A DNA stretch of 64,000 nucleotides from Edaphochlamys debaryana. Lineage: Eukaryota; Chlorophyta; Chlorophyceae; Chlamydomonadales. A program made the translations under genes and the position numbers. The notes beneath the pieces are model-generated. The model was not told the DNA's origin. It did no database searches and worked only from the letters and a program-made list of their open reading frames with translations. Positions 44,001 through 55,700 of this stretch are shown here, piece after piece (within the stretch, counting starts at the first letter, position 1; every line of letters begins with the position of its first letter). The DNA is taken from NCBI GenBank assembly GCA_016858145.1, contig JAEHOE010000236.1:25343-89342 (forward strand), in the 5' to 3' direction.

Positions 44001-46307
44001 AACCGCGGCGGCCCCCCCTGGCCCTGGCCCTGCCCCTGCCCCTGGCCCTGGCCCTGCCAGCCGCCCGAGCTGGGGCCCTCAGCCACTGCCGAGCTGCTGT
44101 GCGCCTGGGGCAGGCCCCGGCCGCCCATGTGCGGTTGCGGGCCCAGGCCGGGCCCGCGCAGGGCCTCCAGGCCCTCCAGCAGCGTCAGGGGCTCCGCGGG
44201 GCCCCAGCCGCCGCCCACGCTCAGCGTGCGGCCCATGGGGCCGCGGCGGGGGCCGTAGGCGCCCGGCCCAGCCGGGCCGCCCTGCATGTGCGGCGCCTCG
44301 TAGCCGCCGGGGCCCATGCCGCCGCCCGGCCCCTGCAGGCCCTGCGGCGGCGGGTGCCCCGGCGAGCCGTGGCCCTGGCCCGGGCCGTGCATGGGCGTGG
44401 GCGAGGGCGCCTGCTGGTAGGGGGCGGGGTGCAGGCCCAGGCCCAGCTGCTGAGAGGAGGAGGGGGGGTCGCTGGGGCGGTGCGCGGCGGGCTGGGAGTG
44501 CGAGTAGCCGGGCGGGGGCGGCCCCCCCATCATGAGGGGGTGGTCCAGGTCCATGGCGCCGCCCTCGCCGCGACCCAGGCCCCCGTGCGGCCCCACGTCC
44601 AGCGCGTCCCAGCCGCCCCCGCGCCCTGACTCGGGGCCCAGGCCGTAGCCGCCCCTGTAGCCGCCGCTCAGGCCGCCGCTGCCCCGGCCGCCGGCCATGG
44701 CGAGGCTGGGCGTCTGCCCCTGCCCCGAGGTGCGCAGCGGAGCGCCGCCCCGGCCCCCCGCGGCCCCGGCCCCGGACCCGGGGAAGTCCACGGCGGCCGC
44801 GGCGCGCTGCCGGGCGGCGGCAGCGGAGCCGCCCTGGGGGGGACCAGACGGAGGAAACGGGGGTCAGGCGAGGTGTAACCGAGGTTGGGGAGGGACTCCA
44901 AGCGCGTTGAGGGGCGCAAGCCGCATCGCCCGCTTCGCGCCTGCCTGCCACATGAGCCCCCCCCCCCCCCCGCCCCAGCACGCACCATCGATCCGTCGCC
45001 GCTGCCGCGACCGCCGCTGTCGTCGGAGCCAGCGCCGCCCATGGGCCCGCTACGGGCGGGGCTGCCGCTCTGTGGGACAGCAGTGGAGGAGCGCAGGGAA
45101 CAGGGGGTACCGTCAGCAGTGCCCGCAGAGGCCAAACCGGCAGCAGCCCAAGGCGCGCCTCCCTTCCGGCCTACACGCACAGCACACCGCCTCTGCTACA
45201 AGTTCCGCCACGTGCCCGGCACCCAAAGCCCCATCGCTTCATATTGCCCACCGTATTGCCCCACCCCCAGCTGGAAACCCGTGCCCTGCCTTTCCCCGTC
45301 CACGGCACGCCCGCCCTCACCTGCTGCGGCCTGGGCTGGTTGCCCTGCTGCCCCGCTGCGCCCGGCGTGAGCTCCTCGCTACTGCCGCCCTTGTGCAGGG
45401 TGGTCTGCAGCCGCCGGCGCTGGTTGCGGTCCTTGGAGCGGGCGGCGCAGCTCCTGAGGGGCGAGGGGGGGCGGACGCGGGGGCGATCTTTGGCGACTTG
45501 TAAACCGACGGGGGAGAACGAGGGCGAACTGCGTGACCCCAGCTCTATCAGACAGTCAGCTCCAGTTCGAGGGCTGCACAGCTACGACTGAGGAACCTCG
45601 AAAGTTATCCTCCAACGTTCCGGGGGGCAAGGGGCAGTCGCCCCGCCACCCCCGCGGCCGCACCTGCGCCCCCCCTCGAACTCGCGCAGGTCCTGGAACT
45701 TGTTGCACTGCTGGCAGAAGCGCATCTCGGAGCCATGGATGAGAGCCACCTCGGCCTGGGGGGGCAGGGGAGGGGCGGGGAGGGGGGCAGCGGGGTGCTG
45801 ACTGCTGAGGGGTGTGGCAGACGGCCGGCCGGGGTCTCTACCGCGGCGGTAGGTATGGATGGGCGGAACGGGCGCAAGCGACACGTATCCAGTAGCAGTG
45901 CAACTCTGTACAGGGGTAGCTGTCCCGCGCATGCAAGGGTGGAGTCGCCGGGCGAAACGGTGGCATGCAAGCATGGTGGGGCGGTACGGAGCATCACGTG
46001 TGCGGTGCGGCTGGGCACACGAAGGTACGTCATGGCAGCGGAGCCGGGAGCCGGGGCAGGCAACAAAGGTCCTGCTGGCCCCCCAGGCCTTCACGTCCAG
46101 GGGCGGCTCGTCCTCCAGAGGCTCAACGGAAATGCGGGCAGGCAATACGTCCGGTGCGGGCCCCCAATCCAATGGCCTCTTCTGGCCCTGGTGCCCCTTA
46201 GGCCCCCCCCTGCCCGCCCCCGCCCCCACCTTGAAGTGCATCTCGCACACCGAGTAGCGCTGCAGGTACGCCTTCTCGTTCTGCAGGTCCCGGCCGCAAC
46301 CGTCCAC
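38058..46307 (-). CDS. SBP-box transcription factor with ankyrin repeats, CRR1/SPL1 type (5' end not found)
   Basis: Exons: 46307-46230, 45755-45664, 45453-45321, 45069-44986, 44833-43481, 43302-42166, 41964-41904, 41747-41505, 41356-40354, 40173-39597, 39435-38953, 38781-38058; about 1990 residues so far. The SBP DNA-binding domain spans the first three exons: VDGCGRDL, VCEMHFK, RFCQQCNKFQDLREFE and RSCAARSKDRNQRRR give the zinc ligands and nuclear-localisation basic cluster. A long Gly/Gln/Pro-rich linker follows, with poly-Gln near 43030-43290. The conserved post-SBP region is VCLKLFSCMPEDLPPDLMLR, then VFMRPGCVHVIANICH. Ankyrin repeats (TPLHLAAALSRRD, then DTQGRTPADLARAAG) come next, and a C-terminal hydrophobic helix, ALLALLIAALLAILLR. 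CRR1 of Chlamydomonas controls copper and zinc responses, but no Cys-rich tail like CRR1's was seen, so the role here is open. Missing: the start exon(s), including the first zinc ligand Cys. Confidence 0.9.
43490..44070 (-). repeat. Gln-Gly dipeptide-encoding repeats in SBP-box gene
   Basis: Within the exon 44833-43481 the plus strand carries several arrays of the hexamer ccctgg/ccctgc, near 43515-43550, 43745-43775, 43900-43930 and 44020-44060. On the coding strand these translate as (GQ)n. They are probably unstable in length and encode a disordered linker. Confidence 0.8.
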
Positions 46308-48243
46308 CTACAAAGAGTGGACGCCGGTGTGTCAGACATTTCCAGGCGGCCAGACTCGCTTGTGTCAGGAACACAGAGAGACAAGGGTAAGCAGCTCTGC
46401 TGGTAGGTCTCGCAGCGGGCGGCCGAGCCGGTGCGGCCAGCGGTTCGGGGCATCACACGCCGCGCAAAACTCCCAGCACCAAAAACCGGCTCTATCGGAG
46501 GCCCAGGCGGTGTTCTGGGCCACGAGCGCCTCGGGGGCTCAGGAAGTGGCCAGGCTCTACGTTGACGAGCCCATGGTGCCCTCCCGCCCGGTGCGCCTGG
46601 AGCCCGGCTGCACCGTCCCAGGAGCATGTTTGGCCGCTCGTCTGTCCAGTGAGCGCTGGTCGTCCAGCGAGTGCGGGGACTCTAGCGCTTGGCGCGAGTC
46701 CTGTCGACCCCGAGCCTAAGAGCGGCTTCCTTGAGCAGCCCGAGCCCCCATCGAGGCTTAAGATTTGCTAGTCCCCCATCGGTGGCGTCGGCGGGGTCAG
46801 CCGTGCAGTTCAGTGTCAGCTCGGTCGCCGATGAGCCAGTTCTCGCGCCAAGGCAACCCCCGCACCCCGCACCTGACAACACGTAGGTCGGAACGCTCTT
46901 CGCGACTTCCTCGGCAGCAGGCTGGCGTCGGCTCCCGCCTGGGGACTCGGGTCACCCGTTTTCCGCCCTGCCGGCAGCCCGCAACGAGCTTGCTTCAGCA
47001 CGAGCACGAGCGTCATCATCCCGCACCTCAGGGCTCAGGTGCACCCTCGCTTACCATAGCTGCGGGTGAGCGTGTAGGCATCGAACAGGGCATTCTGGGG
47101 GTCCCATGCCCCCTTGCTTCGCTGCCCCTCGCCGCTGTCGCTACTCATCCTCCTTGAGTGTCACCGCAGCCTGGTCGGATGCCCCGCGCAGTGGAAGCTG
47201 CAGCGGCCGGCCGGAAGGCGGACGTTGCCCTACCTCGCCAACATCTGCGCAGTGCAGCGTGGCCCGGCGTTTCTTGTCTTTGTGTTTAGAGTCTATGGCT
47301 AAATCACTTGGCGCAGTTGGAAGTGTTTGGCCAGGTAGGAGTCCCCAGGAAGGAGTGCGCCGGAAGTTGTTTGGGTCACATCGTGGCACGCCCGGTGTGA
47401 TTTACACCCCCCGCCACCCCCGGGCCCCCCCGCCCCGCCCCAGGGGCGTACAGCATCTCCCGCCCCCCCACACCGCACCGCCTCGGTCCTCCCCCGTGAC
47501 AACTGTTTCCCCCCTTCACCATGCGGTTCCCGAAAGTCGCCGGAGGTGTTGACCCTCGGGATGGTCGGACCTGTTCGGACCCTCCCGCTCGGCTTCATCT
47601 TGACTGCCAGACCTTCCCACACTATTGCGGCCTACAATCACATCCGTGCTTTGTAAACCAGTGTTCGCGAGCTGATTCAATCCTCTTCGCAGTGAGTGAA
47701 CATCTTGTCCGAACGAGGGCCTCTGTCGCGATCGACGAAGTTACGCTGTGGTCTGTGCGTTACTATTGCGGCCTGCTGCTTTGTTAATTCTCTTGCGGGC
47801 GTGGCCGTGCTCGGCCCGAGTGCGCCATCCATCTCCTCACATCTACCGCCCGAGTTAAGCGGGGCCGGTCGCGACTCGCAACATCCCTGGTAGCAAGCCT
47901 CATTGGCAAGCATCTGTGTGCTCCGCAGGGACACCGCAGGGACACCGCGCCACCCAGCTTCCTCCTCAACCCCTGGCCGACGGCACCCTGGCTTGGGCAG
48001 GGGTGACCCTGTGCTTGGGTGGATGGCCTCTATCTGGGTGGCCTCCCCTGGCCTCCCACACCCTGGCCTCCCATGCCGTATTTGTGGAAAGCTAACTTGG
48101 CGATCGGCTGGGTTGCATTATTGCGGATGCGGCTGGCCCGACGGTAGCTCCTGCGAGCGACCCGGCCTCACTTCGGTGGGGGATGTCCAAACTTTGGACC
48201 CACTTCATGCGTCTGCGAGGTATAAATTGGACCGTAGCTTGGG
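46308..48243. other. Gene-poor region upstream of SBP-box gene
   Basis: Must contain the missing first exon(s) and promoter of the SBP-box gene, but no exon ending with the expected first zinc-ligand cysteine could be fixed. GC content drops and the poly-G/C intron ends disappear. A plus-strand frame at 46327-46719 contains a protein-like stretch but has no supporting start or partner exon. Short direct repeats (tattgcgg near 47624, 47764 and 48117; ctggcctccca near 48049 and 48063) occur. Confidence 0.4.
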
Positions 48244-49167
48244 TTGTTCGCAACAGGAAGAGGATGTAAAATATATCATCAATGGCGGTGTGTTCGCATG
48301 AGCCCCTTTGCAACACGCACAGGGGCGGCACGTGCCCCTCAGGGGGGCAGACCTGTGTAAGAGCTTACTCAGTTGGCTTAGCAGGCGGGGACCGGGCGGC
48401 AGTGCGCGCACGCCGTGTGGGCAGGGCCAAACATAGGCAGGCAGGCGGCGGCGGGCGGGGGTAAACACAGACACACAGAAGCCAAAGCAAGGTGCAATCC
48501 AAAGGCGCACATACACACGGCCCTAGCCTACACATGGCAATGCGCGCGCCAGCCGACCGCCGCTGCGCTTGAGTGCAGCCCCGTATCGACCTGGGGGCAT
48601 TCATGAGGGCTTGTTGGGTGCTTAGCGGGCTGTCTTGCGGGTTAAGCGGCTTTCGCACGTTTGGGACCATATTATGGTTCCCGGCGTGCGAGAGACACTT
48701 CCTCACGCCCCGGACCGGATTACGGCCCCAACCGTGCGGGACCCTTCGCAGCCCCCGCTCACGCGTGTTGTTCATTGTAGTTGCTGCTACTGCGTAAGCA
48801 ATTGACTATCTTTCTTGTCTGCAATTGTGAAAGCCGTTTACTGCTTGCGGTTGCTGTTGGGTGGCCACGGCGCTTTCCAGCCGTGTAGGGCCGTGTGTAT
48901 GTGCGCCTTTGGATTGCACCTTGCTTTGGCTTCTGTGTGTCTGTGTTTACACCCGCCCGCCGCCGCCTGCCTGCCTGTGTTTGGCCCTGCCCACACGGCG
49001 TGCGCGCACTGCCGCCCGGTCCCCGCCTGCTAAGCCAACTGCTTGAGCTCTTACACACGTCTGCCCCCCTGAGGGGCACGTGCCGCCCCTGTGCGTGTTG
49101 CAAAGGGGCTCATGCGAACACACCGCCATTCATGATATATTTTACATCCACTTCCTGTTGCGAACAA
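48244..49167. mobile_element. Foldback/MITE-like element with 0.28 kb inverted arms
   Basis: The left arm (48244-48528) and right arm (48886-49167) are reverse complements at well over 90 percent by eye, starting from the outer end ttgttcgcaacaggaag. The central spacer of about 357 bases is not repeated and has no recognisable coding sequence. The same roughly 95-residue translation can be read outward-in from both arms, a consequence of the symmetry. No clear target-site duplication is visible at the outer ends. The structure suggests a non-autonomous DNA transposon or a snap-back element; no family name can be given. Confidence 0.65.
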
Positions 49168-49193
49168 ACCACAGTAAGGTGCGTTTCCTAACT

Positions 49194-49313
49194 GGCGTCT
49201 GCGCGGGAGTCCGACAGCAAATCTAACCCGGCAGCCCCCTCAAACCCTTCGTCCTGAACGTCCTGAAGGTTGCTACCAGGTTAATTTTGCTGTCCGAGAT
49301 CCGCGCAGACGCC
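49194..49313. repeat. Hairpin: 29-base inverted repeat
   Basis: 49194-49222 (ggcgtctgcgcgggagtcc and on) is the near-perfect reverse complement of 49285-49313. Additional weaker pairing continues inward (tctaacc with ggttaa). The loop is about 62 bases. It begins 26 bases after the foldback element and may be the end of a second element or an independent hairpin RNA source. Confidence 0.6.
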
Positions 49314-50743
49314 GTACAGCCCTTGCCGTACAAGGGGTCTGGAGGCGTGGTTTGGGGGTCAGGACACCCACCTGGCCTCCCCCGCCGGCGCCAATCGGCC
49401 TTAATACACTTATCATGACCTAGGGGGGCTATGTGCCGCTTTGGGACGCCTTGTTCGCTCGCTACGTGGGGGAACTGAGGGGGCCTGGGTTGGGCCGGTA
49501 TGGGCGGGTCGGGGGCGTGCCGCCAAACGACCTCCAGAAAGCTCTTGGTAGCCATCTCGCCACTTCTGGGAAATCTTATGCTACCAGGAGGCCATATGAA
49601 CAGGTCTGAATCGGTTTGGTAGAGGTCGCTGGGACCGCGATTTTGGGCCAGCCCCTATCGTCCCAAAGGCTTTAAGGTCATAAGATATGTGTCCCACGCC
49701 TCTCTTTGAGGGGACAAGTGCCCCAGAACCGCGACATGCGAGAGCATTTCGCGAGAATCCCAGCGAGTAGGCACTACCAGGCCGCTCCCGCACTCGCTTG
49801 GGACATCATAAGGGTAAATATAACATTTGGGCCGGTCGGAAGTTTGGACATGGCCGGGTGTATGGCACGGGCGGAAGTGAGACCGGGTCGCCTGCGAGGC
49901 CTGGACGATACCAGGGTTACAGTACTCGCCAGGGGCGCAAGCCTGCTCCCGACCATCTGAGCGTTCAGGTCCTGACATCTCACCGGTGCCCCTCGTGCCC
50001 CGTGACGAGACAGGATGGAGGCGCTCCTCGGCCCCCTGTGTCCAGAAGGGGTCCCACGCGGGCGTCAACCGCCAACCGCTCCCCGCAAGTCCTTTGGCAA
50101 CCTGGGTCCACGCTCCAGTCCAAAGGCCAGGATGGGATGCGTCGTGGTTGCTGCTGGCCTTTCGGTGCCCAACCTTGTTCCTTTGGAAGCTGCTGGAGGC
50201 CACGGCCTCGACAAGAACTGCACGCCGGCGATACGATAAGAGTAGAGGGCGTCAGGTCTCCATCTCTCCAAGCCCCCAGCCTTCAGCATTTCAGGCCAGC
50301 GCAGGGTTGGGCTGCCATCCGGTCCCGCTGCAGGACAGGGGCCTCAATGCATGCCGCCTCGTTCAACGTTTAACCAGTCCGTGACAAAACGGGCCGCCCC
50401 CACAGAGGCGAAAAGGGCTGAAGACTGCATTCGTGTGAAGCAGTGTGGAGCAGCATGCATGCCACATCTTTGTTGGCCGATCTCGTTCGCTAGGCTCACC
50501 ATTGCGCCGCCAACCTCTGGCCTCCACTAACGCTCGTGAGCACAGCGCACGTCTGGCCGGGGCGGTCCTGCGGTCCTGCCCCTCCCTGGCTCACACTCCC
50601 AGTCCGCTTCGTCGACATTGCCCTCCAGCGAAGGTCCCCCCCACCTCTAAGCTTGCCCCTGATGCGCGGCACCCCCAGGCTCTCCAAGCCCGCCATTGCC
50701 CCTCGAGTATGGGCTCGTCGTTGAGCCCATGCAGCGCTGCTGC
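49314..50743. other. Gene-poor region, no gene recognised
   Basis: Lower GC than the flanking genes. A minus-strand frame of 182 codons (49655-50203) lacks any domain or splice context and is not called. The stretch next to 50743 should be the 3' UTR of the small secreted protein gene. It could be remnant transposon sequence, given the neighbouring inverted-repeat elements. Confidence 0.35.
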
Positions 50744-52174
50744 TCAGGCGCACTCCACCGGCTCCAGCCCCGCCCAGGACTTGCGGTTGTGCCACATGAT
50801 GGCCTTGGTGAGCTTGGGCGCCGCAATGCCCGCGTACTTGGGCACCTGCTTGCACGAGAAGTCCCGCGGGTAGGTATGGCTTCCGCCCACCGCGTGCTCC
50901 AGAGCCATCTCCACCGGGGCGTTGCCGGCCCTGCACCGAAGGGGGTGGGGTGGGGTTGCTTGAAACGCAGGCGGCATGACAGGTTGCCGCGTGAGCAGGC
51001 TGCAGCGGCACCAAGACAGATACCGAGATGTGGGCATTCCGGCTGCCGGGGGAAGTGGGAAGCTAACGACCGTGACGCATAGGCAGGGCTGGGGAGGGCG
51101 GCCGCACTGATATGGGCATGCGGCCCCAGCAAGTAAGCAAGCCATGCTGCGCCAGGCTGCTGCTGCTGCTGCAGGCTCGATGCGCCATGCTGCGTGCTTG
51201 CCCCCACGTATTACGGCTCGCTTCCTGCCCGCCTGCCGCACCTGTTGCACATCACAACAAGGCCCGCCTGCCGCATCTCCGCGCCGTCCGGGTTCTTAAT
51301 GGCGGCCGGGCGCCACTTGAAGCCCGCCACCCCCAGGTCGCCTTCACACTCCACTGCAAGGGATGGGTAACACGTGGCGAGTACCATTAGCCTCCGTTTA
51401 ACAGCGCGCCTTTCTGTGAGGACGTTGCTGCCCGTGGTCGGGTGGTGCAGGGGTCCGGTCAGCGCGCAGCTCGGCCCCCCCCCACCCTCCCCCCACCAAC
51501 CTTTGCGGAAGGTCTTCAGGTCTGGGCGCCCGAAGAGAAACGTGTCCGCCTTCTCCCCCTGGTACTCCACCGAAAGCTTCCCGCTGCGGGCGCAGGGGGC
51601 ACGGCGCGGCAACAAGAACAAGCTCCTCGCCCCTTGTTGCCTGTCAGTGCAGCCCTAAATCGATCCAAGCCCCTACGCGCGCCCACTAGCCCCCCCTCCT
51701 CTTACGCACGAGCCAACTTCATTCCAGGCGCCAATGCAGTTCCCTCTTGACCGGTCGTAGTGCCCGACCCGCAGCGCAACCCAGTCGGCCGTGCCGCAGG
51801 GCACACCCCAGTTGCGGGCAACTGGGCACCCAGCGGCCGAGCCCCGTGCCCCAACCCACCTCGAGCAGATTAGCCGCATACTCCCTATGAAGGGCTCGCC
51901 AAACGACCAGGCGTCCTCGACATAGCCAACCTCCACGCCCTTGAGGTACCCTCCCTTGCATTCCACCAGGCGCCGCGCGCCCTCGTGGAACCCGATCATA
52001 GTCAAAGGGTCTGCAGCACGGGTTCAATCGCTTGGTTTCCTCCTACTCAGCTGTGTCCACGACCAGAGCTGTTGTTCGCCTGCTGATCGCGAAGGCCCCA
52101 CCTGGCAAGACGCTGTCCACCGCCGACGCTACCCGTAGCCCTAGGAGCAGCAGCGCTATAGCCCCGCGGTACAT
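50744..52174 (-). CDS. Small secreted protein, family not recognised
   Basis: Five exons join in perfect phase: 52174-52102, 52010-51860, 51583-51501, 51353-51242 and 50930-50744, 201 residues, all introns GT..AG. The N-terminus is a clear signal peptide (MYRGAIALLLLGLRVASA), so the product enters the secretory route to the wall, periplasm or an organelle of that route. The mature part has repeated short beta-like segments each carrying one Cys: LVECKGGYLKGVEVGY, IGSMRLIC, VECEGDLGVAGFKWRP, QAGLVVMCN, FSCKQVPKY and a final PVECA. An alternating 'C-x-G-x-x-x-G-V' plus 'G-x-x-x-x-C' pattern appears at least twice, suggesting two related modules. No enzyme motif is visible. The gene runs divergently from the cyclic-nucleotide-binding gene. 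Confidence 0.72.
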
Positions 52175-52744
52175 TTCTGCCTGGAGGCCGCTGTGGTGGG
52201 TAGCGATAGCGAGGAAGCTTCGTGCGACACAGAAGCTTCAGCAGGTATTGAAGCGCAAAACGTATAAAGACACTAGAAATTGGTGCTTGCCACAGCCTTG
52301 CTGCGCGGCACGCGCCGACCCGAGCCCTTGCATCGCAACCCGATGGCACTACACCCGCGTCCGCTGCTTTGCGTCGCTCTGTGCGTCCTCATATTCCATA
52401 TTCGATGTAACTGTAGCGATCCGCAACCTAACCTAAACTTGCACGCGAAGGCGACGAGCCCAGGAAGCAGCCTTCGAAGCACGAGTATATAACTTGTTGA
52501 GAACGCCAGCTAGCACAACTCGCTTTACTTACCTGCATGGTCTTAGTCTCAAAGGCACTGTAGGAGGCCAAGCATGTGCCCGCATTGGGCGCGTCGAGCG
52601 GCGAGCGCTGGGCAGCGCTGGCTGAGCTGCCGAGCTCTTCAGCTTAGCTACTGAGAGGTGCCGTCAGAGCGCTAGTGTGGGAAAGGGCACGCCCGGCTCT
52701 ACGCGTGGACCCCTCACCCCTTCGTCTTAGCTTGGGGCAGCGCC
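52175..52744. other. Divergent promoter region
   Basis: 570 bases separate the start codons of the secreted-protein gene (minus) and the cyclic-nucleotide-binding gene (plus). It should hold both promoters. AT-rich patches lie near 52255-52270 (gtataaag) and 52484-52495. Confidence 0.5.
52486..52492 (+). promoter_or_regulatory. TATA-like element (TATATAA)
   Basis: tatataa on the plus strand, 253 bases upstream of the ATG at 52745, in a locally AT-rich patch of otherwise GC-rich DNA. It could direct transcription of the cyclic-nucleotide-binding gene with a long 5' UTR. Supported by sequence match and position only. Confidence 0.3.
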
Positions 52745-55700
52745 ATGGCCACAGCAACCGCCACGACGCTGCTGGGCGACACCACAGCAGCGGATGTATG
52801 GATGCGGGGCCTCCGCGACGCCGATACGACCGTGTGGAGCAAGCCGGTGCGATCCAAGCGCCTGGATGCGGCTTACGCCGCTGTGCACGGCGGCGGCGGG
52901 CAGCCCTTCCCCGAGGGGGAGACCTCGCCGCTGCGGGCGTCCGCCGGGTTCGGCAACAGCAGCAGGGACAGCTCGCCTAAGCTCAAACGGTGAGAAGGTT
53001 GGAGTGGATGTGACATGCGCCTGTGTGAGGCGGTGGCAACGAGGCGTGCGATGGAGACCGAGTGCTGCGACGGTGCACGCAAGACCGTGTGCGCACCGGC
53101 CCGGCCCGCGCTGCCCCGGTGATTGGCCATCAGGCCTGTGACCCACCCCGACCCCACCCTGCAGCGCCGGCAGCCTCAAGGTGCAGGGCGGCGCAGCGGA
53201 GGCGGAGGTGGACCTGCGCGCCGTGGGGCTGTGCCAGAAGCCCACGCAGCAGCGCACGCAGGAGGACATCAAGTGCGTGGGGGGGGGGGTCGGGAGCAGG
53301 GCGGCCGGGGCACAGCCAGACATAAGTGTTGCCAGAGCTTTCGGTTCCAACCGCTAACTGTAGACACATGTGTCACAACCTCTCCCGCACGCTCTTTCCT
53401 CGCCTGTGCGGCCCCGCAAACCCACCCCCCAGGTTCATCCAGTCGTACATGTGTTCGCTGTCGTACTTCTTCAGCCTGTGGCCCGCGCCGCTGCAGTGGG
53501 AGCTCTCGCGGCTGCTGTCGGCGCACATTCTGGCGCGGAGGGAGGTGGCCCTCACGCGGGGCCGCCCGCCGGACCGCCTGTACTTCGTGGTGCAGGGGCG
53601 GGTGGGTGCGGGCGGGCGGGGGGGCCCTGGGTGCAGGGCCGGCTGGGGCGGCTGGCTGGATGCAGGGGTGCGGGGCGAGGCGGCTGACGGGTACAGCTTG
53701 GGCAGTGGGGCGGGGATGGGCAGGAGCCTGGCTATGTGAGCTCACCCAAGGCCTCCCCGCCTGCCTGCCCCGTCCCTCCCTGCCGCAGCTGGACGTGCGG
53801 CTGCCGGTGCCCACCCCGGGGGGCGGCCGGGAGGAGCGCACCCTGGCGGTGCTGACGCGGGGGCACACCGTGGGGGAGTCCGTGCTGCTGGTGGGGGGGG
53901 CAGGGGGGCCTGGGGGGTCGGGCGGGCCGAGGCGAGGCAAGGAGGGGAGGGGAGGGGCTTGGGCGGTTGGCAGCAGCTCTGGGGCACGGGCGAGCTCAGC
54001 GGCAGCAGCGTCTGGGGTCGCAGGTCGCAGGTCTGGACACCCATCGCCTGCCTGCGCCCCTCACGCCCCCCCCAGGGCACGCAAGCCCAGCATACCACGG
54101 TGGTGGTGTCCTCCTCCTCCGCCATCCTGCTGTCGCTCTCGCGCCCCGACTTCAGCCGCGCCTTCAAGGAGGTGCTCGACATCCGCCAGGTGGGGCAGGG
54201 GGGCGGGGCAGGGGGGCGGGAGGTGGCGGACAGGGGGGTGTCGAGGGTTGGTGCCCTTTGCCCTGCACTGGGCCCTGGGCGCCCTCGGGCATCTGCGGCT
54301 CGGTCGGCTGACAGCCGTCCCTCTCTCGCCCCCTCCCGCTCTTGCTCTCCCCCTCCTCTGCCCCCCCAGGCCGAGCGGCTCATGTACCTGCGCCTGCACC
54401 CGCTGCTGGCGGGGCTGCCGCTGCGGGACCTGGAGGCGGCAAGCGACGTGCTGGGGCTGGCCTTCTTCCCGCCGGGTGGGTGGGAGGGTGTGTGGCTAGC
54501 GGGAAGCGAGGATTAAGGGTATGAGGGGCTGACGGTGCTATTCGGGCAGGGACAGCAGCGTCAGGTGGGCCGGTGAGGGAAGGGAGAGCTGCTCGGGCTT
54601 GGCTCCGTGCGTGGGCATGAGTGCGGCCAACGGCCGGACCCCACGCAGCGGGCTGTGGCCCGACTGCCCCTCACCGCCCCTCACCGCCCCTCCCCTGTCC
54701 CCTTCCTCCCCCGCAGGCACCCGGCTGTGGCCGCTGGACGACAAGGACCGCTGCCTCTACTTCCTGGCCGAGGGGCAGGCCAAGGTCAAGCGCCCGGGGG
54801 GGCCGGCGGCGGGGGCAGCGGCACAGCACGAGCCGGGAGCGGACAACGCCACCGCCAGGTGGGGAGGTGTAAGCTGCTTAGACTCTGAGGGGCACGGCCG
54901 GGCAGTGCCGCCTGGTGCGCGGTGTCGGCTGCCTGGTGGCACCCCCACACGGCGCCTTCCAACGCCCCCCACCCCGCCCCCGCTCTCCTCCCCGCCCCCC
55001 CGAACAAGCAGCATGTACGACCGCTACACCATCTCGGTGCTGGGCCCGGGGGACATCTTCGGCCTGCCCTCCACGGAGCAGGCCCTGGCGCTGCAGCTGC
55101 AGCAGTCCATGGCGGCGGCGGCGGCGGCGGCGGCGGGGGGAGCGGGGCCGGGGGGCGCCACGCCCGCACCCACCACCGCCGCCACCACGGGCGTGCTCCC
55201 GGGGCTGCCGGGGCTGGCGGGCTCCGCCGAGGCCTCACTGCTGTTCGGGCAGGCCTCGGCGGGGGCGCTGGCGGCGGGGAGCGCAGGGGGCGTGGCCACG
55301 GGGCACGGGACCGGGCACGGAGGGCCGCACGGAGGGGCGCACCACCACCACCACCACCACCGCGGCGAGGCGCCGGGTGCAGGGGGCGGGGCGGGCTCCG
55401 GCCCCCACGTGCTCATCGAGGCGTTCAGCACGGTCAAGGTGTACTTCGTGCGCTACCCGGACTACCCCCGCCTGCCGCCAGCGGTGCAGCAGGTCCTGCA
55501 GGTGGGGGCCGGTGTGTGTGGGGGGGATGGGGAGGGGGAGGGGCGGGGAGGGAGAGCGGGAGGGGTGGCGGGGGGCTGTGTGCTGACTGGAGAGGCCAGT
55601 CCCGGGGCGTGCGCCAGGGCGTCCGCCGCGCAGCACCGCACCTCGCACGGATTCAGCTCTGCAGCGTGGGCCTGGGCCTTGGCGCGTCGTTGGCAACTTG

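Noticed and set aside
46327..46719. Plus-strand frame of 130 codons with a protein-like stretch (QAVFWATSASGAQEVARLYV)
   Set aside because: Some residues look real, but no second exon, domain or start context could be joined to it, and it lies where the first SBP-box exon on the other strand is expected.
48205..49191. A pair of about 100-residue proteins in opposite orientation
   Set aside because: They are the same translation read from the two arms of the inverted repeat; symmetry explains both.
49655..50203. 182-codon minus-strand frame
   Set aside because: No domain, signal peptide or splice partner; its composition fits chance, and the neighbouring region carries repeat elements.
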